Part shown: positions 25,311 to 35,500 of the stretch, in pieces
Position numbering within the stretch: the first letter of the stretch is position 1
Layout of the letters: each line of letters starts with the position of its first letter
Assembly (NCBI RefSeq): GCF_900101435.1
Contig: NZ_FMZH01000002.1
Coordinates: forward strand, 620,001 to 684,000
DNA: 64,000 bases
From: Pedobacter soli
Lineage (GTDB): Bacteria > Bacteroidota > Bacteroidia > Sphingobacteriales > Sphingobacteriaceae
Direction: 5' to 3'
The notes under the pieces: model-generated
What the model saw: only the letters and a program-made list of their open reading frames with translations
What the model was told of the DNA's origin: nothing
Database searches by the model: none
Position numbers and translations under genes: made by a program

Positions 25311-26645
25311 TTATTTTTTAAATAACCTTCCGATAAAATAGATTCCCAGAAAGCCAATAAAAATGTATAAACCATTTAGTGCAGCATTGGGATCATCGGC
25401 ATAAATGCTTAGTGCCACAAAAGTATAAGCTGCAATAAATATAATAGGCAATATAGGATATAAAGGAACAGTATAGATGGTTTTTTTATCAAGATATGAA
25501 GTTCTTTTGCGCAGGATAAAAATAGTGGCTGCAGAACTCGCCATACTGATGCTTTCTAAAAAAATGGTGTAGTTTAAAATCTTATCAAAGGTTTTGGCGT
25601 AAAAGATAATCACCACTGCAACAACCGTAAAAACGGTTAAGCTTAAGGTAATTACCTCTGTTTTTTTATTCATGCTGCTAAAAACTTTGGGTAGCGCACC
25701 TTCTTCGCCCATGGCAAACATGGCCCTGGGGTTGCTCAACAGGTTTACATTAACATAACCCATTACCGAGAAAAAAATAATCACCGAAAGGGCATTAAAA
25801 CCAGCTGGTCCGAATATTTTGGCGGCCAATATGGCTGCAATACTTTCTGCCGATTTTAGCTCTTCGAAACCAATAACCTTAACATATACGTAATTAATAG
25901 CCAGATACAGGATGACAATAATGGTTAAACCGATAATAATTGCTCTCGGAATCACCTTTTTGGCCTCTTTAACTTCGCCACCAAAATTGATGGTTTGCGC
26001 ATAACCTGCGTAAGAGAATGAAACGGCAATTAAACAAAGTCCGAGGGCTTTGCCATAATCGGCCCAATTGGGTAATGTGCCGCTTGCAGTTTTAAAAACA
26101 GGCATAGCAGTTTGGGTACTTCCGCCGAAAAATACGGCACAGATGAGGGTTAAAATCATCCCGATTTTAATAACCGTTAATACATTTTGGGTTTTCGAAC
26201 TGGCTTTTAAACCCAGCAGATTAATGAAATAAAACACCAGAATGGTAGTAATAGCAATGGCCACCCGGTAGGTTTCGTTTTGCATGGCCGGTGGCAAAAT
26301 AATCTTGCTCAGGTATTCTGCCCCAATAATAGATATGGCCGCCACCGATGCCGCACTCGAAATAATAACAATGCAATTAATGGCAAAGGCGATGGATGGA
26401 TGATAGGCTGCCGAGAATATTTTGTAATAACCACCGGTTACCGGAAAACGCGAGCCGATTTCGGCATAGGTTAACGCCCCACAAAAGGCCACAAAACCAC
26501 CTATAAACCAGGCAAGATAAAACAACTCGGGAATTTGCGCCTTAGCGGCCACGTTTACTGGGGTACGGAAAACCCCCATACCAATAACGAGACTTACCAC
26601 AATCATGGATAAATCGAATAGCGAAAGCTGCTTTTTCTGTTGCAT
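25311..26645 (-). CDS. APC superfamily amino acid permease
   Basis: A 444-residue permease with about 12 helices. The first helix region LSLFDLSMIVVSLVIGMGVFR and FCGALTYAEIGSRFPVTGGYY match the APC/LAT consensus, including the G-[M/T]-G motif of the substrate site. The frame continues upstream to 26927, but that extension is repeat-derived sequence with no homology. The ATG at 26645 begins right at the family start (MQQKKQLSLFD). Substrate not evident. Confidence 0.92.
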   Translation of the reverse strand: MQQKKQLSLFDLSMIVVSLVIGMGVFRTPVNVAAKAQIPELFYLAWFIGGFVAFCGALTYAEIGSRFPVTGGYYKIFSAAYHPSIAFAINCIVIISSAASVAAISIIGAEYLSKIILPPAMQNETYRVAIAITTILVFYFINLLGLKASSKTQNVLTVIKIGMILTLICAVFFGGSTQTAMPVFKTASGTLPNWADYGKALGLCLIAVSFSYAGYAQTINFGGEVKEAKKVIPRAIIIGLTIIVILYLAINYVYVKVIGFEELKSAESIAAILAAKIFGPAGFNALSVIIFFSVMGYVNVNLLSNPRAMFAMGEEGALPKVFSSMNKKTEVITLSLTVFTVVAVVIIFYAKTFDKILNYTIFLESISMASSAATIFILRKRTSYLDKKTIYTVPLYPILPIIFIAAYTFVALSIYADDPNAALNGLYIFIGFLGIYFIGRLFKK

Positions 26646-27144
26646 GAATAAGTTGTTAATATGGGATGAAGATAGGGAATTATGTAATAGGTAAGATGGG
26701 AGAGGTATATTAGTTGATGGACCATAGTTGATAGGTGGAGAGATTAATAGTTGATGGTTAATAGTTAATGGCTGGCTAATAATACAAGACCTTTTAATAA
26801 TCATTTTGTAACACATTTTTTTCGCAAATAGGCTATTAGTGATTAAACTATTGACCCTTGTAGTATTTTGGCTCACGTGTTCGCCAGGTTTAGCAAATAG
26901 GCTACTAACTATCAAACTATTGACCATCGACTAAAGCATTTGCTCCATTGTTTGTATGTTGAAACTTTCTTTTGCTTGCCTCACAGAATAAATCTATTAT
27001 TGTATAATATTTTTGAAAACTGTTAAAACAGCATCAGATTTATCCCTACAACAATTATCAATTTGATTAAAAAGTAACTGAGCCACCGGGCCTGGATACA
27101 TGATAGCCTGAAACGGGTTTCAATTGATAAACAGATAACACATT
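26646..27144. repeat. Gap with a direct repeat upstream of the APC permease and parE
   Basis: Two 33-base copies of GCAAATAGGCTA ... AAACTATTGACC lie at 26824-26856 and 26893-26925, identical at 28 positions. Further low-complexity words (gttgatggttaatagttaatgg) run from 26700 to 26770. A possible -7 box TATTTTTG for parE is at 27008-27015. No gene is seen. Confidence 0.5.
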
Positions 27145-29016
27145 ATGGCAGAAGTAATTTATAACGACGACAGTATCCGCTCATTGGATTGGAAAGAGCA
27201 CATCAGGTTGCGCCCCGGTATGTATATCGGAAAACTTGGTGACGGCTCTGCACAGGATGATGGTATTTATGTTTTGTTAAAGGAAATTGTAGATAACTCT
27301 ATTGATGAGTTTGTGATGGGAACCGGAAAAACCATCGAAATTACACTTTCGGAGCAAAAGGTAAACGTACGCGATTACGGCCGTGGTATTCCCTTAGGTA
27401 AAGTAATCGATTGTGTAAGTAAAATCAATACCGGGGGTAAATACGATAGCAATGCCTTCCAAAAATCAGTAGGTTTAAATGGGGTGGGTACCAAAGCAGT
27501 AAATGCCTTGTCGACCAGTTTTACCGTTCAATCGTACCGCGATGGAAAAACCAAGAAAGTTGAATTTTCTAAAGGCGAAATTGTTACCGAAAATCCGGTT
27601 ATCGATACGACACAGCGCAACGGTACAGCCATTACTTTTTATCCTGATGAAAGTATTTTCAGAAACTACCACTACATCCCTGATTTTGTGGAGAGCATGG
27701 TTTGGAACTACGTTTTCTTAAACACAGGCTTAACCGTAAATTTCAATAACCAGAAATATTTTTCAGAAAGAGGTCTTTACGATTTGCTTTCTAAATTTAA
27801 TAAACCCGAAGAAATCAGGTACCCGATCATCCATATGGTTGGACCGGATATCGAAATTGCAATGACCCATGGCCAGCAATATGGCGAAGATTACCACTCG
27901 TTTGTTAACGGCCAGCATACTACACAGGGTGGAACGCATCAGGCGGCTTTCAGGGCGGCAGTGGTGAAAACCGTTCGCGAGTTTTTTAAGAAAGAGTTTG
28001 ATGCTTCGGATGTGCGTTCGTCGATTATTGCAGCTATTTCTATCCGTGTGCAGGAGCCGGTATTCGAATCGCAGACCAAAACCAAACTGGGTTCTCAGAA
28101 CATGGGGCCTGAAGGGCCTTCGGTAGCTACTTTTATTAACGACTTTGTTAAAAAGGAACTGGATGATTATCTGCACAAAAATCCTGATGTTGCCGATGCC
28201 TTGTTAAAAAGGATTATGCAGTCGGAGCGTGAGCGTAAAGATATTGCGGGTATTAAAAAACTGGCTAACGACAGGGCTAAAAAGGCTTCGTTACACAATA
28301 AAAAACTGCGCGATTGCAAGGTTCACTTCAATAGCACACACGAAAAGCGTTACGAAACGACCTTGTTTATTACTGAGGGTGATTCGGCTTCGGGTTCGAT
28401 TACTAAATCGCGTGATGTAGATACCCAGGCAGTATTTAGTTTAAAGGGTAAGCCGCTAAACTGTTACGAGCTGACCAAAAAAGTGGTGTATGAAAACGAG
28501 GAATTTAACCTTTTGCAACATGCTTTAAATATTGAAGACGGTTTAGACGGCTTGCACTACAACAACATTGTTATCGCTACAGATGCCGATGTGGATGGTA
28601 TGCACATCCGTTTGCTGATGATGACTTTCTTTCTGCAGTTTTTCCCTGATCTGGTAAAGGCAGGTCATGTTTATATTTTGCAAACTCCACTTTTCAGGGT
28701 GCGTAATAAGAAGGAAACGATTTATTGCTACAGCGACGAAGAACGTAAAAATGCGATAGAGAAATTGGGCAATAAACCGGAAATTACCCGATTTAAAGGG
28801 CTGGGAGAGATTTCGCCGGATGAGTTTGGCTTGTTTATCGGAAAGGATATTCGTCTTGATCCGGTTATCTTAAAAGATCAGACCATTAAAAGCCTTTTAG
28901 AATATTACATGGGTAAAAATACGCCAGACAGGCAGCAGCATATTATCCGGAACCTGCGTATAGAGAAAGATGAGGTGGCAGAAGAGCCGAAGGTAATTAC
29001 AGAAGAAGTAGCATAA
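27145..29016 (+). CDS. parE: DNA topoisomerase IV subunit B
   Basis: ATPase subunit of type II topoisomerase. The GHKL ATPase domain holds [15 protein letters not shown] and [14 protein letters not shown]. The transducer domain follows, then the TOPRIM domain with EGDSASGS (Glu at about 411) and DADVDG (480-485). The 623 residues lack the GyrB-specific insert, favouring ParE over GyrB. The partner subunit parC is on the same strand at 40781, 11.8 kb downstream, separated by the tam operon. A strong terminator follows the stop. Confidence 0.93.
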   Translation: MAEVIYNDDSIRSLDWKEHIRLRPGMYIGKLGDGSAQDDGIYVLLKEIVDNSIDEFVMGTGKTIEITLSEQKVNVRDYGRGIPLGKVIDCVSKINTGGKYDSNAFQKSVGLNGVGTKAVNALSTSFTVQSYRDGKTKKVEFSKGEIVTENPVIDTTQRNGTAITFYPDESIFRNYHYIPDFVESMVWNYVFLNTGLTVNFNNQKYFSERGLYDLLSKFNKPEEIRYPIIHMVGPDIEIAMTHGQQYGEDYHSFVNGQHTTQGGTHQAAFRAAVVKTVREFFKKEFDASDVRSSIIAAISIRVQEPVFESQTKTKLGSQNMGPEGPSVATFINDFVKKELDDYLHKNPDVADALLKRIMQSERERKDIAGIKKLANDRAKKASLHNKKLRDCKVHFNSTHEKRYETTLFITEGDSASGSITKSRDVDTQAVFSLKGKPLNCYELTKKVVYENEEFNLLQHALNIEDGLDGLHYNNIVIATDADVDGMHIRLLMMTFFLQFFPDLVKAGHVYILQTPLFRVRNKKETIYCYSDEERKNAIEKLGNKPEITRFKGLGEISPDEFGLFIGKDIRLDPVILKDQTIKSLLEYYMGKNTPDRQQHIIRNLRIEKDEVAEEPKVITEEVA

Positions 29017-29023
29017 TATAAGG

Positions 29024-29050
29024 AGTCGGGTTTTAAAAGCCCGACTTTTT
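29024..29050 (+). terminator. Rho-independent terminator of parE
   Basis: Stem AGTCGGG / CCCGACT with a 9-base loop and five T, 7 bases past the stop. Confidence 0.9.
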
Positions 29051-29070
29051 AGTTATGGGCGTTCCTTACT

Positions 29071-29138
29071 GGTTGGTGTCCCACCAACCAGACTTGTTAT
29101 TTATATGTTCTCCGTTTCGGTCGGTGTGACACCAACCG
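29071..29138. repeat. Two related hairpins of the GGTTGGTG/CACCAACC family
   Basis: GGTTGGTG-TCC-CACCAACC at 29071-29089 and CGGTCGGTG-TGA-CACCAACCG at 29118-29138. Since the arms match each other, alternative pairing between hairpins is possible. A further member is at 40000-40020. Confidence 0.6.
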
Positions 29139-29169
29139 ATGGGGTAGCTTAGCCATTATACTATCACTT

Positions 29170-30195
29170 TTACTCTTTCGGCAGGTTAACCGTATCTTCA
29201 GGATGTTGAGGTGGCAAAACATCTACTTTCTTTTCTACAATGGTAATTTTGGTAAATACCGCATACTTACTTGGTGAAATACCACCATCAAACTTTTCGG
29301 CATAAGCCTGTGTAAATTCTGCGCCAAAATAGAGAATAATAGAAGTGTAGTAAATCCACAGCAGAATAATGATAATAGAACCTGCCGCACCAAAGGCTGA
29401 AACGGTACTTCCTTTTTCGATGTAAATACCAATCAAATATTTGCCTAGACTAAACAATACCGCAGTAAATAATGCGCCAATAATGGCCGATTTCCATTTG
29501 ATGTTTACATCGGGTAGCACCTTAAAAATAATGGTAAATACAGCTGTTACCGCCAAAAGTGTTAGCGCATTGTTTAAAATGTAAATGATCAGGGCCATGG
29601 TATCGTTGGCAACCGGAATCACATCTTCTACCTTACTTTCCGAGATCAGCGAAACCAGTTTATCGCCAAGCCCGACTACAATACTGTTAATTACGAGTGA
29701 AACCAGGAGCAGGAAACCCATGGATACAATGAGCGAGAAGGAAAGTAACCGGTTGGTGAGCATTTTGATCCAGCCCTTTTTGGGCATGGCCTTAACTTTC
29801 CAGATCAAGTTAATACTGTCTTGTATTTCGATGAAAATGGCTGTGGCACCAATAATTAAAGTACCTATACCAATAATTAAACCGATGGTAGACTGACCTG
29901 TTTTATTCGCATGATCAACAAAGCCCTGGATCTGGGTAGCTGCCGGCTTACCAACCAGTTCGGTAACTTCTACAAAAAACTTGTCTCTGGTTTGCATTTT
30001 GTCGCCAAAAAACAAAGTGGCAGCCGAGAGTACAATAATAATGAGTGGTGTAAGCGAAAAGATGGTGTAATATGCCAATGAAGCACTCAATTTCATTACC
30101 CGATCTTCCATAAAGCCTTTACCTGCAGCTATAAAGAGGTGATAAATGGCAACGAAAAAATATTTGATCTTATGTAATACTCTTACTCTTTTCAT
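29170..30195 (-). CDS. YihY/BrkB family membrane protein, second copy
   Basis: A 341-residue paralogue of the protein at 7178, with the hallmark KLSASLAYYTIFSLTPLIII (about 36-55) and GAAGSIIIILLWIYYTS (about 268-284) and about six helices. It ends in a Pro- and acid-rich tail (PPQHPEDTVNLPKE). The gene starts 7 bases after the tamL stop on the same strand, so it is almost certainly the last cistron of a tamB-tamL-yihY operon. The family function is unknown; this context suggests an envelope-related role. Confidence 0.92.
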   Translation of the reverse strand: MKRVRVLHKIKYFFVAIYHLFIAAGKGFMEDRVMKLSASLAYYTIFSLTPLIIIVLSAATLFFGDKMQTRDKFFVEVTELVGKPAATQIQGFVDHANKTGQSTIGLIIGIGTLIIGATAIFIEIQDSINLIWKVKAMPKKGWIKMLTNRLLSFSLIVSMGFLLLVSLVINSIVVGLGDKLVSLISESKVEDVIPVANDTMALIIYILNNALTLLAVTAVFTIIFKVLPDVNIKWKSAIIGALFTAVLFSLGKYLIGIYIEKGSTVSAFGAAGSIIIILLWIYYTSIILYFGAEFTQAYAEKFDGGISPSKYAVFTKITIVEKKVDVLPPQHPEDTVNLPKE

Positions 30196-30202
30196 CTAAA
30201 AA

Positions 30203-32515
30203 CTAGAACGGATATCCTATCCCAATATTAAAAATTAAATTTTGTCTGCGCCAGTCTTTATTTCCAAAATCGATGTCGTTAAATACCCAACGTTGTCCTT
30301 CTGGTAAATAAGGTTTACGTACCGGGAAGGCTACATCGAGCCGAACCACGAAAATACTGGCATCAACCCTTAAGCCAGCTCCTGTACCCACAGCAAGTTC
30401 GTTAAATGCATTCTTTAGTTTAAAGCCAGAACCAAGTCTGGCGGTTTCAGGTTTGCCGGGTTCCCCCAGGTCTTCTTTCCTAAGCCAGATATTACCTGCA
30501 TCTACAAATAACGCGCCATAGAAGATACTCACAATTTTAAAGCGCAGCTCAGAATTAAGCATGAGCTTAATATCACCACCCTGATCAGCAAAAATGGCAT
30601 CATCCGGAACTTTATAAGTACCAGGCCCTAAAGTACGGGCAGGGAAGGCCCTGACATCGTTACTTCCACCGGCAAAAAACTGCCTTACAAAGGGCAATGA
30701 GGTGCTGTTGCCATAAGCAAAACCATAACCCAAATTTAACCTGTTGGCCCAGATCAGATTTTTGGTTATTTTGTAATAATCCCTTAAATCGGCTTCCGCT
30801 CTGATAAACTGCGTTAGCGGGATATTAAAAATGGTTCTTTTTCCTTCGTTATTTTTTGACGTAAATAATCCCCAAACATTTCCACCGGTTTCTAAAGCGC
30901 CATAGAAATAAGTGTTATTTCTTCGGCTATCTTCCATCTGGTTGGTGTAGGTGAAATTGTAATTGCTACCGATAATAAATTGATTTTCTAAAGTAGACCG
31001 TAGTAAAGGATTTTGTTCAAAAAGCGTTTTTTTGGTAAGTGAATCCGGAAAACCTGTAGAAACATAACTAATGGATATTGGATTAAAATTATGCTCCTTG
31101 TACTGATTTTCTTTGAAATTATATCCGTATTCTCCTTTTACTGCATGCAAAGTATATTCAGAACCCCTGTTTAGCATCTGGTACGAAAGCGAAGTAATGG
31201 TTTTCGGAATAAAGGCATTGGTGCTGTTCGGTTTGTAAAAGGGAACAATTAACCGTGGAAAAGTTAGCTTTCCTTCGGCCGTAAACGACAATGAATTTTT
31301 ACCCAGTGCAGTTCCCTTGGTTTGGGTTTCAAAGCCACCACTCACACTTATATCAAGCTGCTCGGCATTTCTGAACAGGTTACGGGTGGTTTGGGTAACC
31401 TTAACTTCAGATCCCACAAAATTATTCGATTTACTGGTTCCGGTAACGGAGAAGGTAAGCGAGTTTTTCTTTAAGGGGGTTAAATAAATATTCAGATCAA
31501 GCTGATTATTCCTGAAACTATCTACAGGTAAAAACTCAGCCCTCACATCCTGAAATGCACCTACATTTACCATCCGGTTTAACGATTGGTTATGGTCTTT
31601 ACGGTTGTAAGGTTCTCCTTTTTGAAAGAATACCAGCCGATCGAAAAGTTTAGGTTTAAAAGTGTTGCGGTTATCGTAGATATTAAAATCGTTGTAAACC
31701 TGTGGTTTTAATCTTCTTAGCGCACTATCTCTCCTCAAGGTATAATTGGGGTAGATGTTGATGTTTTTGATGGTATAAGGTTTTAGTGCAGCATCTGGCG
31801 CAATGTCTTTTACTTTTACCCTGATGTTAACCAGGTTTTTGCCTATGGTACTGTCAACCTGTATAATTAAATAATCGGGACTGAAATAGAAATAACCGAT
31901 TTCTTTCAGGTCGTTGTCAATCCTGATGCGCTCGTTTTTATAAGTATCAATATCGTAAAAGTCGCCAACCTTTAACAGGGTTTTATCTTTGTTGGCATTG
32001 ATGTTTTTGGTCAGGATGCCTGTATCGGGCGGGAAAGTTACTTTGTTAATTTTATAGCGCTGCCCGGTAACCGCCGTGTAAATGGCTTTACCTTTTTTCT
32101 CTTTCACAACTGTATCGCCGGTAACGTTGGCTTGCAGGTAGCCTTCGCTAATGAGGTAGCTGGTTAATACGTCGTTGTTGTATTTCAGTTTTACATCGTT
32201 CAGCAGAACAGGTGCTTCTCCTTTTCGGCGCAGCCAGTTCCTGAAACCTTTTGGCTTTTTAGGTTCGCCAGCAAGATTGTAAAGGCCAAGTTTAAATTTG
32301 ATGCCTAAAATAGAGCTGTTCGGACGCGGCCTTGTTTTAGCTTCAAGATCGTTTTTAATCTGCTTTTCGTTGTCAATTTTACCCGAAGAATCGGGATTGA
32401 TCTTTACTTCGGCACCCGTGTACAAAATCTGTCCTGGTTTTAAAGATTTGGTACTGCTGCAAGCCCAAACTAAACAGGCCAATACAAATAAAAGCGGTCT
32501 AGTTAGTTTTTTCAT
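30203..32515 (-). CDS. tamL: TamL: lipid-anchored BamA/TamA-type outer-membrane assembly protein
   Basis: About 770 residues. From the ATG at 32515 the protein starts MKKLTRPLLFVLACLVWACSS, a type II signal peptide with the lipidated Cys at 19. The upstream ATG at 32533 would only add six residues. POTRA-like repeats fill roughly residues 30-330. A C-terminal BamA-type 16-strand barrel follows, with the lid-loop-like FVRQFFAGGSNDVRAFPART and the final aromatic strand NLIFNIGIGYPF. In Bacteroidota the TamA role is taken by this lipoprotein form, paired with TamB. The start overlaps the tamB end by 17 bases. Confidence 0.92.
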   Translation of the reverse strand: MKKLTRPLLFVLACLVWACSSTKSLKPGQILYTGAEVKINPDSSGKIDNEKQIKNDLEAKTRPRPNSSILGIKFKLGLYNLAGEPKKPKGFRNWLRRKGEAPVLLNDVKLKYNNDVLTSYLISEGYLQANVTGDTVVKEKKGKAIYTAVTGQRYKINKVTFPPDTGILTKNINANKDKTLLKVGDFYDIDTYKNERIRIDNDLKEIGYFYFSPDYLIIQVDSTIGKNLVNIRVKVKDIAPDAALKPYTIKNINIYPNYTLRRDSALRRLKPQVYNDFNIYDNRNTFKPKLFDRLVFFQKGEPYNRKDHNQSLNRMVNVGAFQDVRAEFLPVDSFRNNQLDLNIYLTPLKKNSLTFSVTGTSKSNNFVGSEVKVTQTTRNLFRNAEQLDISVSGGFETQTKGTALGKNSLSFTAEGKLTFPRLIVPFYKPNSTNAFIPKTITSLSYQMLNRGSEYTLHAVKGEYGYNFKENQYKEHNFNPISISYVSTGFPDSLTKKTLFEQNPLLRSTLENQFIIGSNYNFTYTNQMEDSRRNNTYFYGALETGGNVWGLFTSKNNEGKRTIFNIPLTQFIRAEADLRDYYKITKNLIWANRLNLGYGFAYGNSTSLPFVRQFFAGGSNDVRAFPARTLGPGTYKVPDDAIFADQGGDIKLMLNSELRFKIVSIFYGALFVDAGNIWLRKEDLGEPGKPETARLGSGFKLKNAFNELAVGTGAGLRVDASIFVVRLDVAFPVRKPYLPEGQRWVFNDIDFGNKDWRRQNLIFNIGIGYPF

Positions 32516-35500
32516 CCTGTGCTTTCTGTTCAATGTTTCTTATTCTTCTGATTCGTTTCTTCTGGAAAATCTCTCTAAATTTATTGTAATCTACCACCAG
32601 GGTAAATCCTAGTCCGGTTTCGATAATCTGACCTTGTACAATAACATCGTTCTGGTTGCGGCGATAAGCCCTCAAGCGGTAGCGGCCGTCGGCAGAAAGT
32701 GCATATTCTACATTCACGTTTCCGGCTATATTGGTCGATTTTTCACCCGGAGCCTGTGGTCCTTCCAATGCAAACGAGCTACCCACGGTAACGGTTAAGC
32801 GATCGTTCAGCAGCTTTTTAGATAAACCAACTTCTAAGTCGGTTTTTTGCTGCATTGAACCTGTAGAGTAATCCTCTGATGAGTTAACCCCGAAGTTGAG
32901 GTCAACCCCCTGGATTAAATCTGAAGTTAAATTATTGAGTTGCTCGGTTAAGAGCTTGCTCACACTCGAGCGCGCAAGGGTAGAAACCCCACCGCCACCA
33001 CCGGCCAAACTCTGGAAAGGATTGTTGGCAATAAACCGGTTTAAAGCCAGTAAGGCAAATACCTGTTTGTTCAGCTCGCTTTCATCGCGGTTTACATTAA
33101 TCAGCTTGGTGTACACCTGACCGCTCAAAGCACCACGTTCGTTTTCGGGTAAATCGAGTTTAAACGAAATGGTAGGTTTTAGCAATTCGCCTTTCATCAT
33201 TAAATAAACCTGAAAAGGCAATTTGGTTCTGGCTTCGTAAAGGTCTGGCTGATTAAGCAAATCGATAGGAGCGGCATTTACTTCGTACAGGGCTGTAATG
33301 TTGGCGGTAGCCGAAGTTGGTTCGCCTGTCCAGATAATGGTACTGCCCTTAACCAGTTTAAATTCTTTTTTAACTACGGCCAGGGTAAGGTTGTACGAAC
33401 CATCTACAATTTCGTACCGGCCTGTCATGCTGATTTTACCACTAGGGTCCATTGTAACGTTTAAATCGGCATCGCCTTTAACGTTCAGATTATCGCCACT
33501 GGCAGGGTCTACCACCACATTGAGTTCTGCTTCAGGATCGATTTTTACCGAGGCCACTAAATTTAAGCCTTTAATGGGTGCCTTACTGATGCTATCTACC
33601 TTCAGTGGTTTTTTGCCGTTAAACGGTGGGGCATCTTCGTCAATAAATTGAACAATACCTTCCTGGTCGATGATAGAAGGATCGTTTGCAGGCAGGGCAA
33701 AGAAAAATTTGGTTCCCTTGTTTACCCTAATGTTCATGTTTACATCGGGCTGGTTCAGGTCGCCACGCACTTTAATGTCGCTGGTTAAGAAAACCGTTCC
33801 ATAAATCATGTCGTTATCGGCTGCGGTCGAATTCAGTGCCCTGAAATTATCGGTTTTAATATCCAGGCCGAAACGGTAGTTTTTAAAATCGCTGGTGTAA
33901 ACCTTTCCGTTAATGGTAGCTTTCTGATTTAAAGAATCAATCAATGTGAAGTTGTTAAAGCTGATCCCTTCATTGGTAAAGGAAATCTTTTCATTCGGCA
34001 TCCGGAAATAAGAGTTTACATAGGCCACATTAAAGCCGGCATTGTTGAAGGTTAAATCGCCCAGTACTTTTGGTGCTGTTAATGCCCCTTTAACCGTTAG
34101 TGCACCGGTTAAGGTACCTGTACCCCTTTTAAGCTGACCTGCCGATAAACTCTCGATGTTTTTCATTTCAATCTTATCAATATTTACGGTCAGATCCAGT
34201 GCGCTTTGAGGAGCCGTGTAATAAAAACCATTGGCCCGTAATTCGTGTACCCCTGTTAAGGCTACATTTACTTCAAACGCATTTTCGGTATTGTTGTTTA
34301 CGGCTAAACGCAAAGTGCCCAGCTCATCTTTTTGGTAACGCAATTGGTCTATGGTCAGGTTGGCTTCAAATTTTGGGGTTGAAGCCAGGTCTTTCACATT
34401 GGCTGTACCGTTTAAACGGCCACCCACCAAAGTGGTATCAGTTTCGGCAAATTTAGTGAGCGTTTCCAGCTGAAAATCTTTAAACTCAACAGCCAAAGGT
34501 GCATTCGGCTCAGTAGGGTTGCTGTTGATTGCCAGTGATTGACCGCTGTTGCTGATTTGAAACTGGTTAACCAAAATGCCTGATGCACCAAACTGGATGT
34601 AATTATCTTGCGAAACCACCCATTTCTGATAATCGAGCAGGAGTTTCTGCGGATCGAGGGTGAATTTAAAATCCTTGTTAATCGATTGGAAATTACCGCC
34701 AATTACATATTTGTTTTTACGCTGCCTATCGCGTAAGAAAACATTTACGCCCAAATTATTGTTGGCTGCATTACCACTCACTTCCGTATTAAAAAGTGCA
34801 ATAGACGGGCTTTGTAAACTTTTTACCGTTAAACTGTAATCAAGCTTATTGTTGTCGTTATTGATGTTTAAAACTGTGGTGTCTACCTTAAAATCGCCAT
34901 AAACTACCTGCGGGAAATTACCCTTAATCTGCAGGCTGTCTTTTTGGGTGTCAATTAGGCCATAAAACTGCGATTGCTTAAACACAGTTAATTCGGGCAC
35001 AAAACTCTTTAGCAGTTTAGAATCGTACACCCGCACAAAAAACCTTAAACGCTGGTCGGGAACTTTGGTGACTGTACCGAAAGCATAATATTTATTGATT
35101 TCGTTAATAATGGCACCACTAACCTTGGTAAGCTGGTATTTGCCATCAATTTTGGCCGACAGGATTTCGGATTTCAGCGTCAGCTCATTTTCGGTAGCTG
35201 TAGTTTTGGCGCGCACCGAAATGGTATCGACATTAATCCGTTGTTTATCTTTAACAACCTGTAGCCCGGTAACATCAACCGAACCATTTAAATAATCGGC
35301 ATCGGCAGTAGCCAGATCTACTTTAACCATACCGGCTGCACTTAAAACAGTCGGACTAAAGTTTAAAGCCTGCAGGTTAACCTGTATTAAATTCAGATCG
35401 GCTTTTACACTCGGGTACTTCCCGGCCAGGTTAACTTTTGCATCGAGGGCGAAGTTGGCATTGCTATCGGGCATGCTGCTTTTTACCACAACGTTCTGGT

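Noticed and set aside
26646-26927. N-terminal extension of the APC permease to 538 residues
   Set aside because: The extra 94 residues come from low-complexity direct repeats, and the transporter family begins at the ATG at 26645.
7178-30195. Ribonuclease BN for the two YihY proteins
   Set aside because: An old annotation; both are multi-pass membrane proteins without nuclease motifs.
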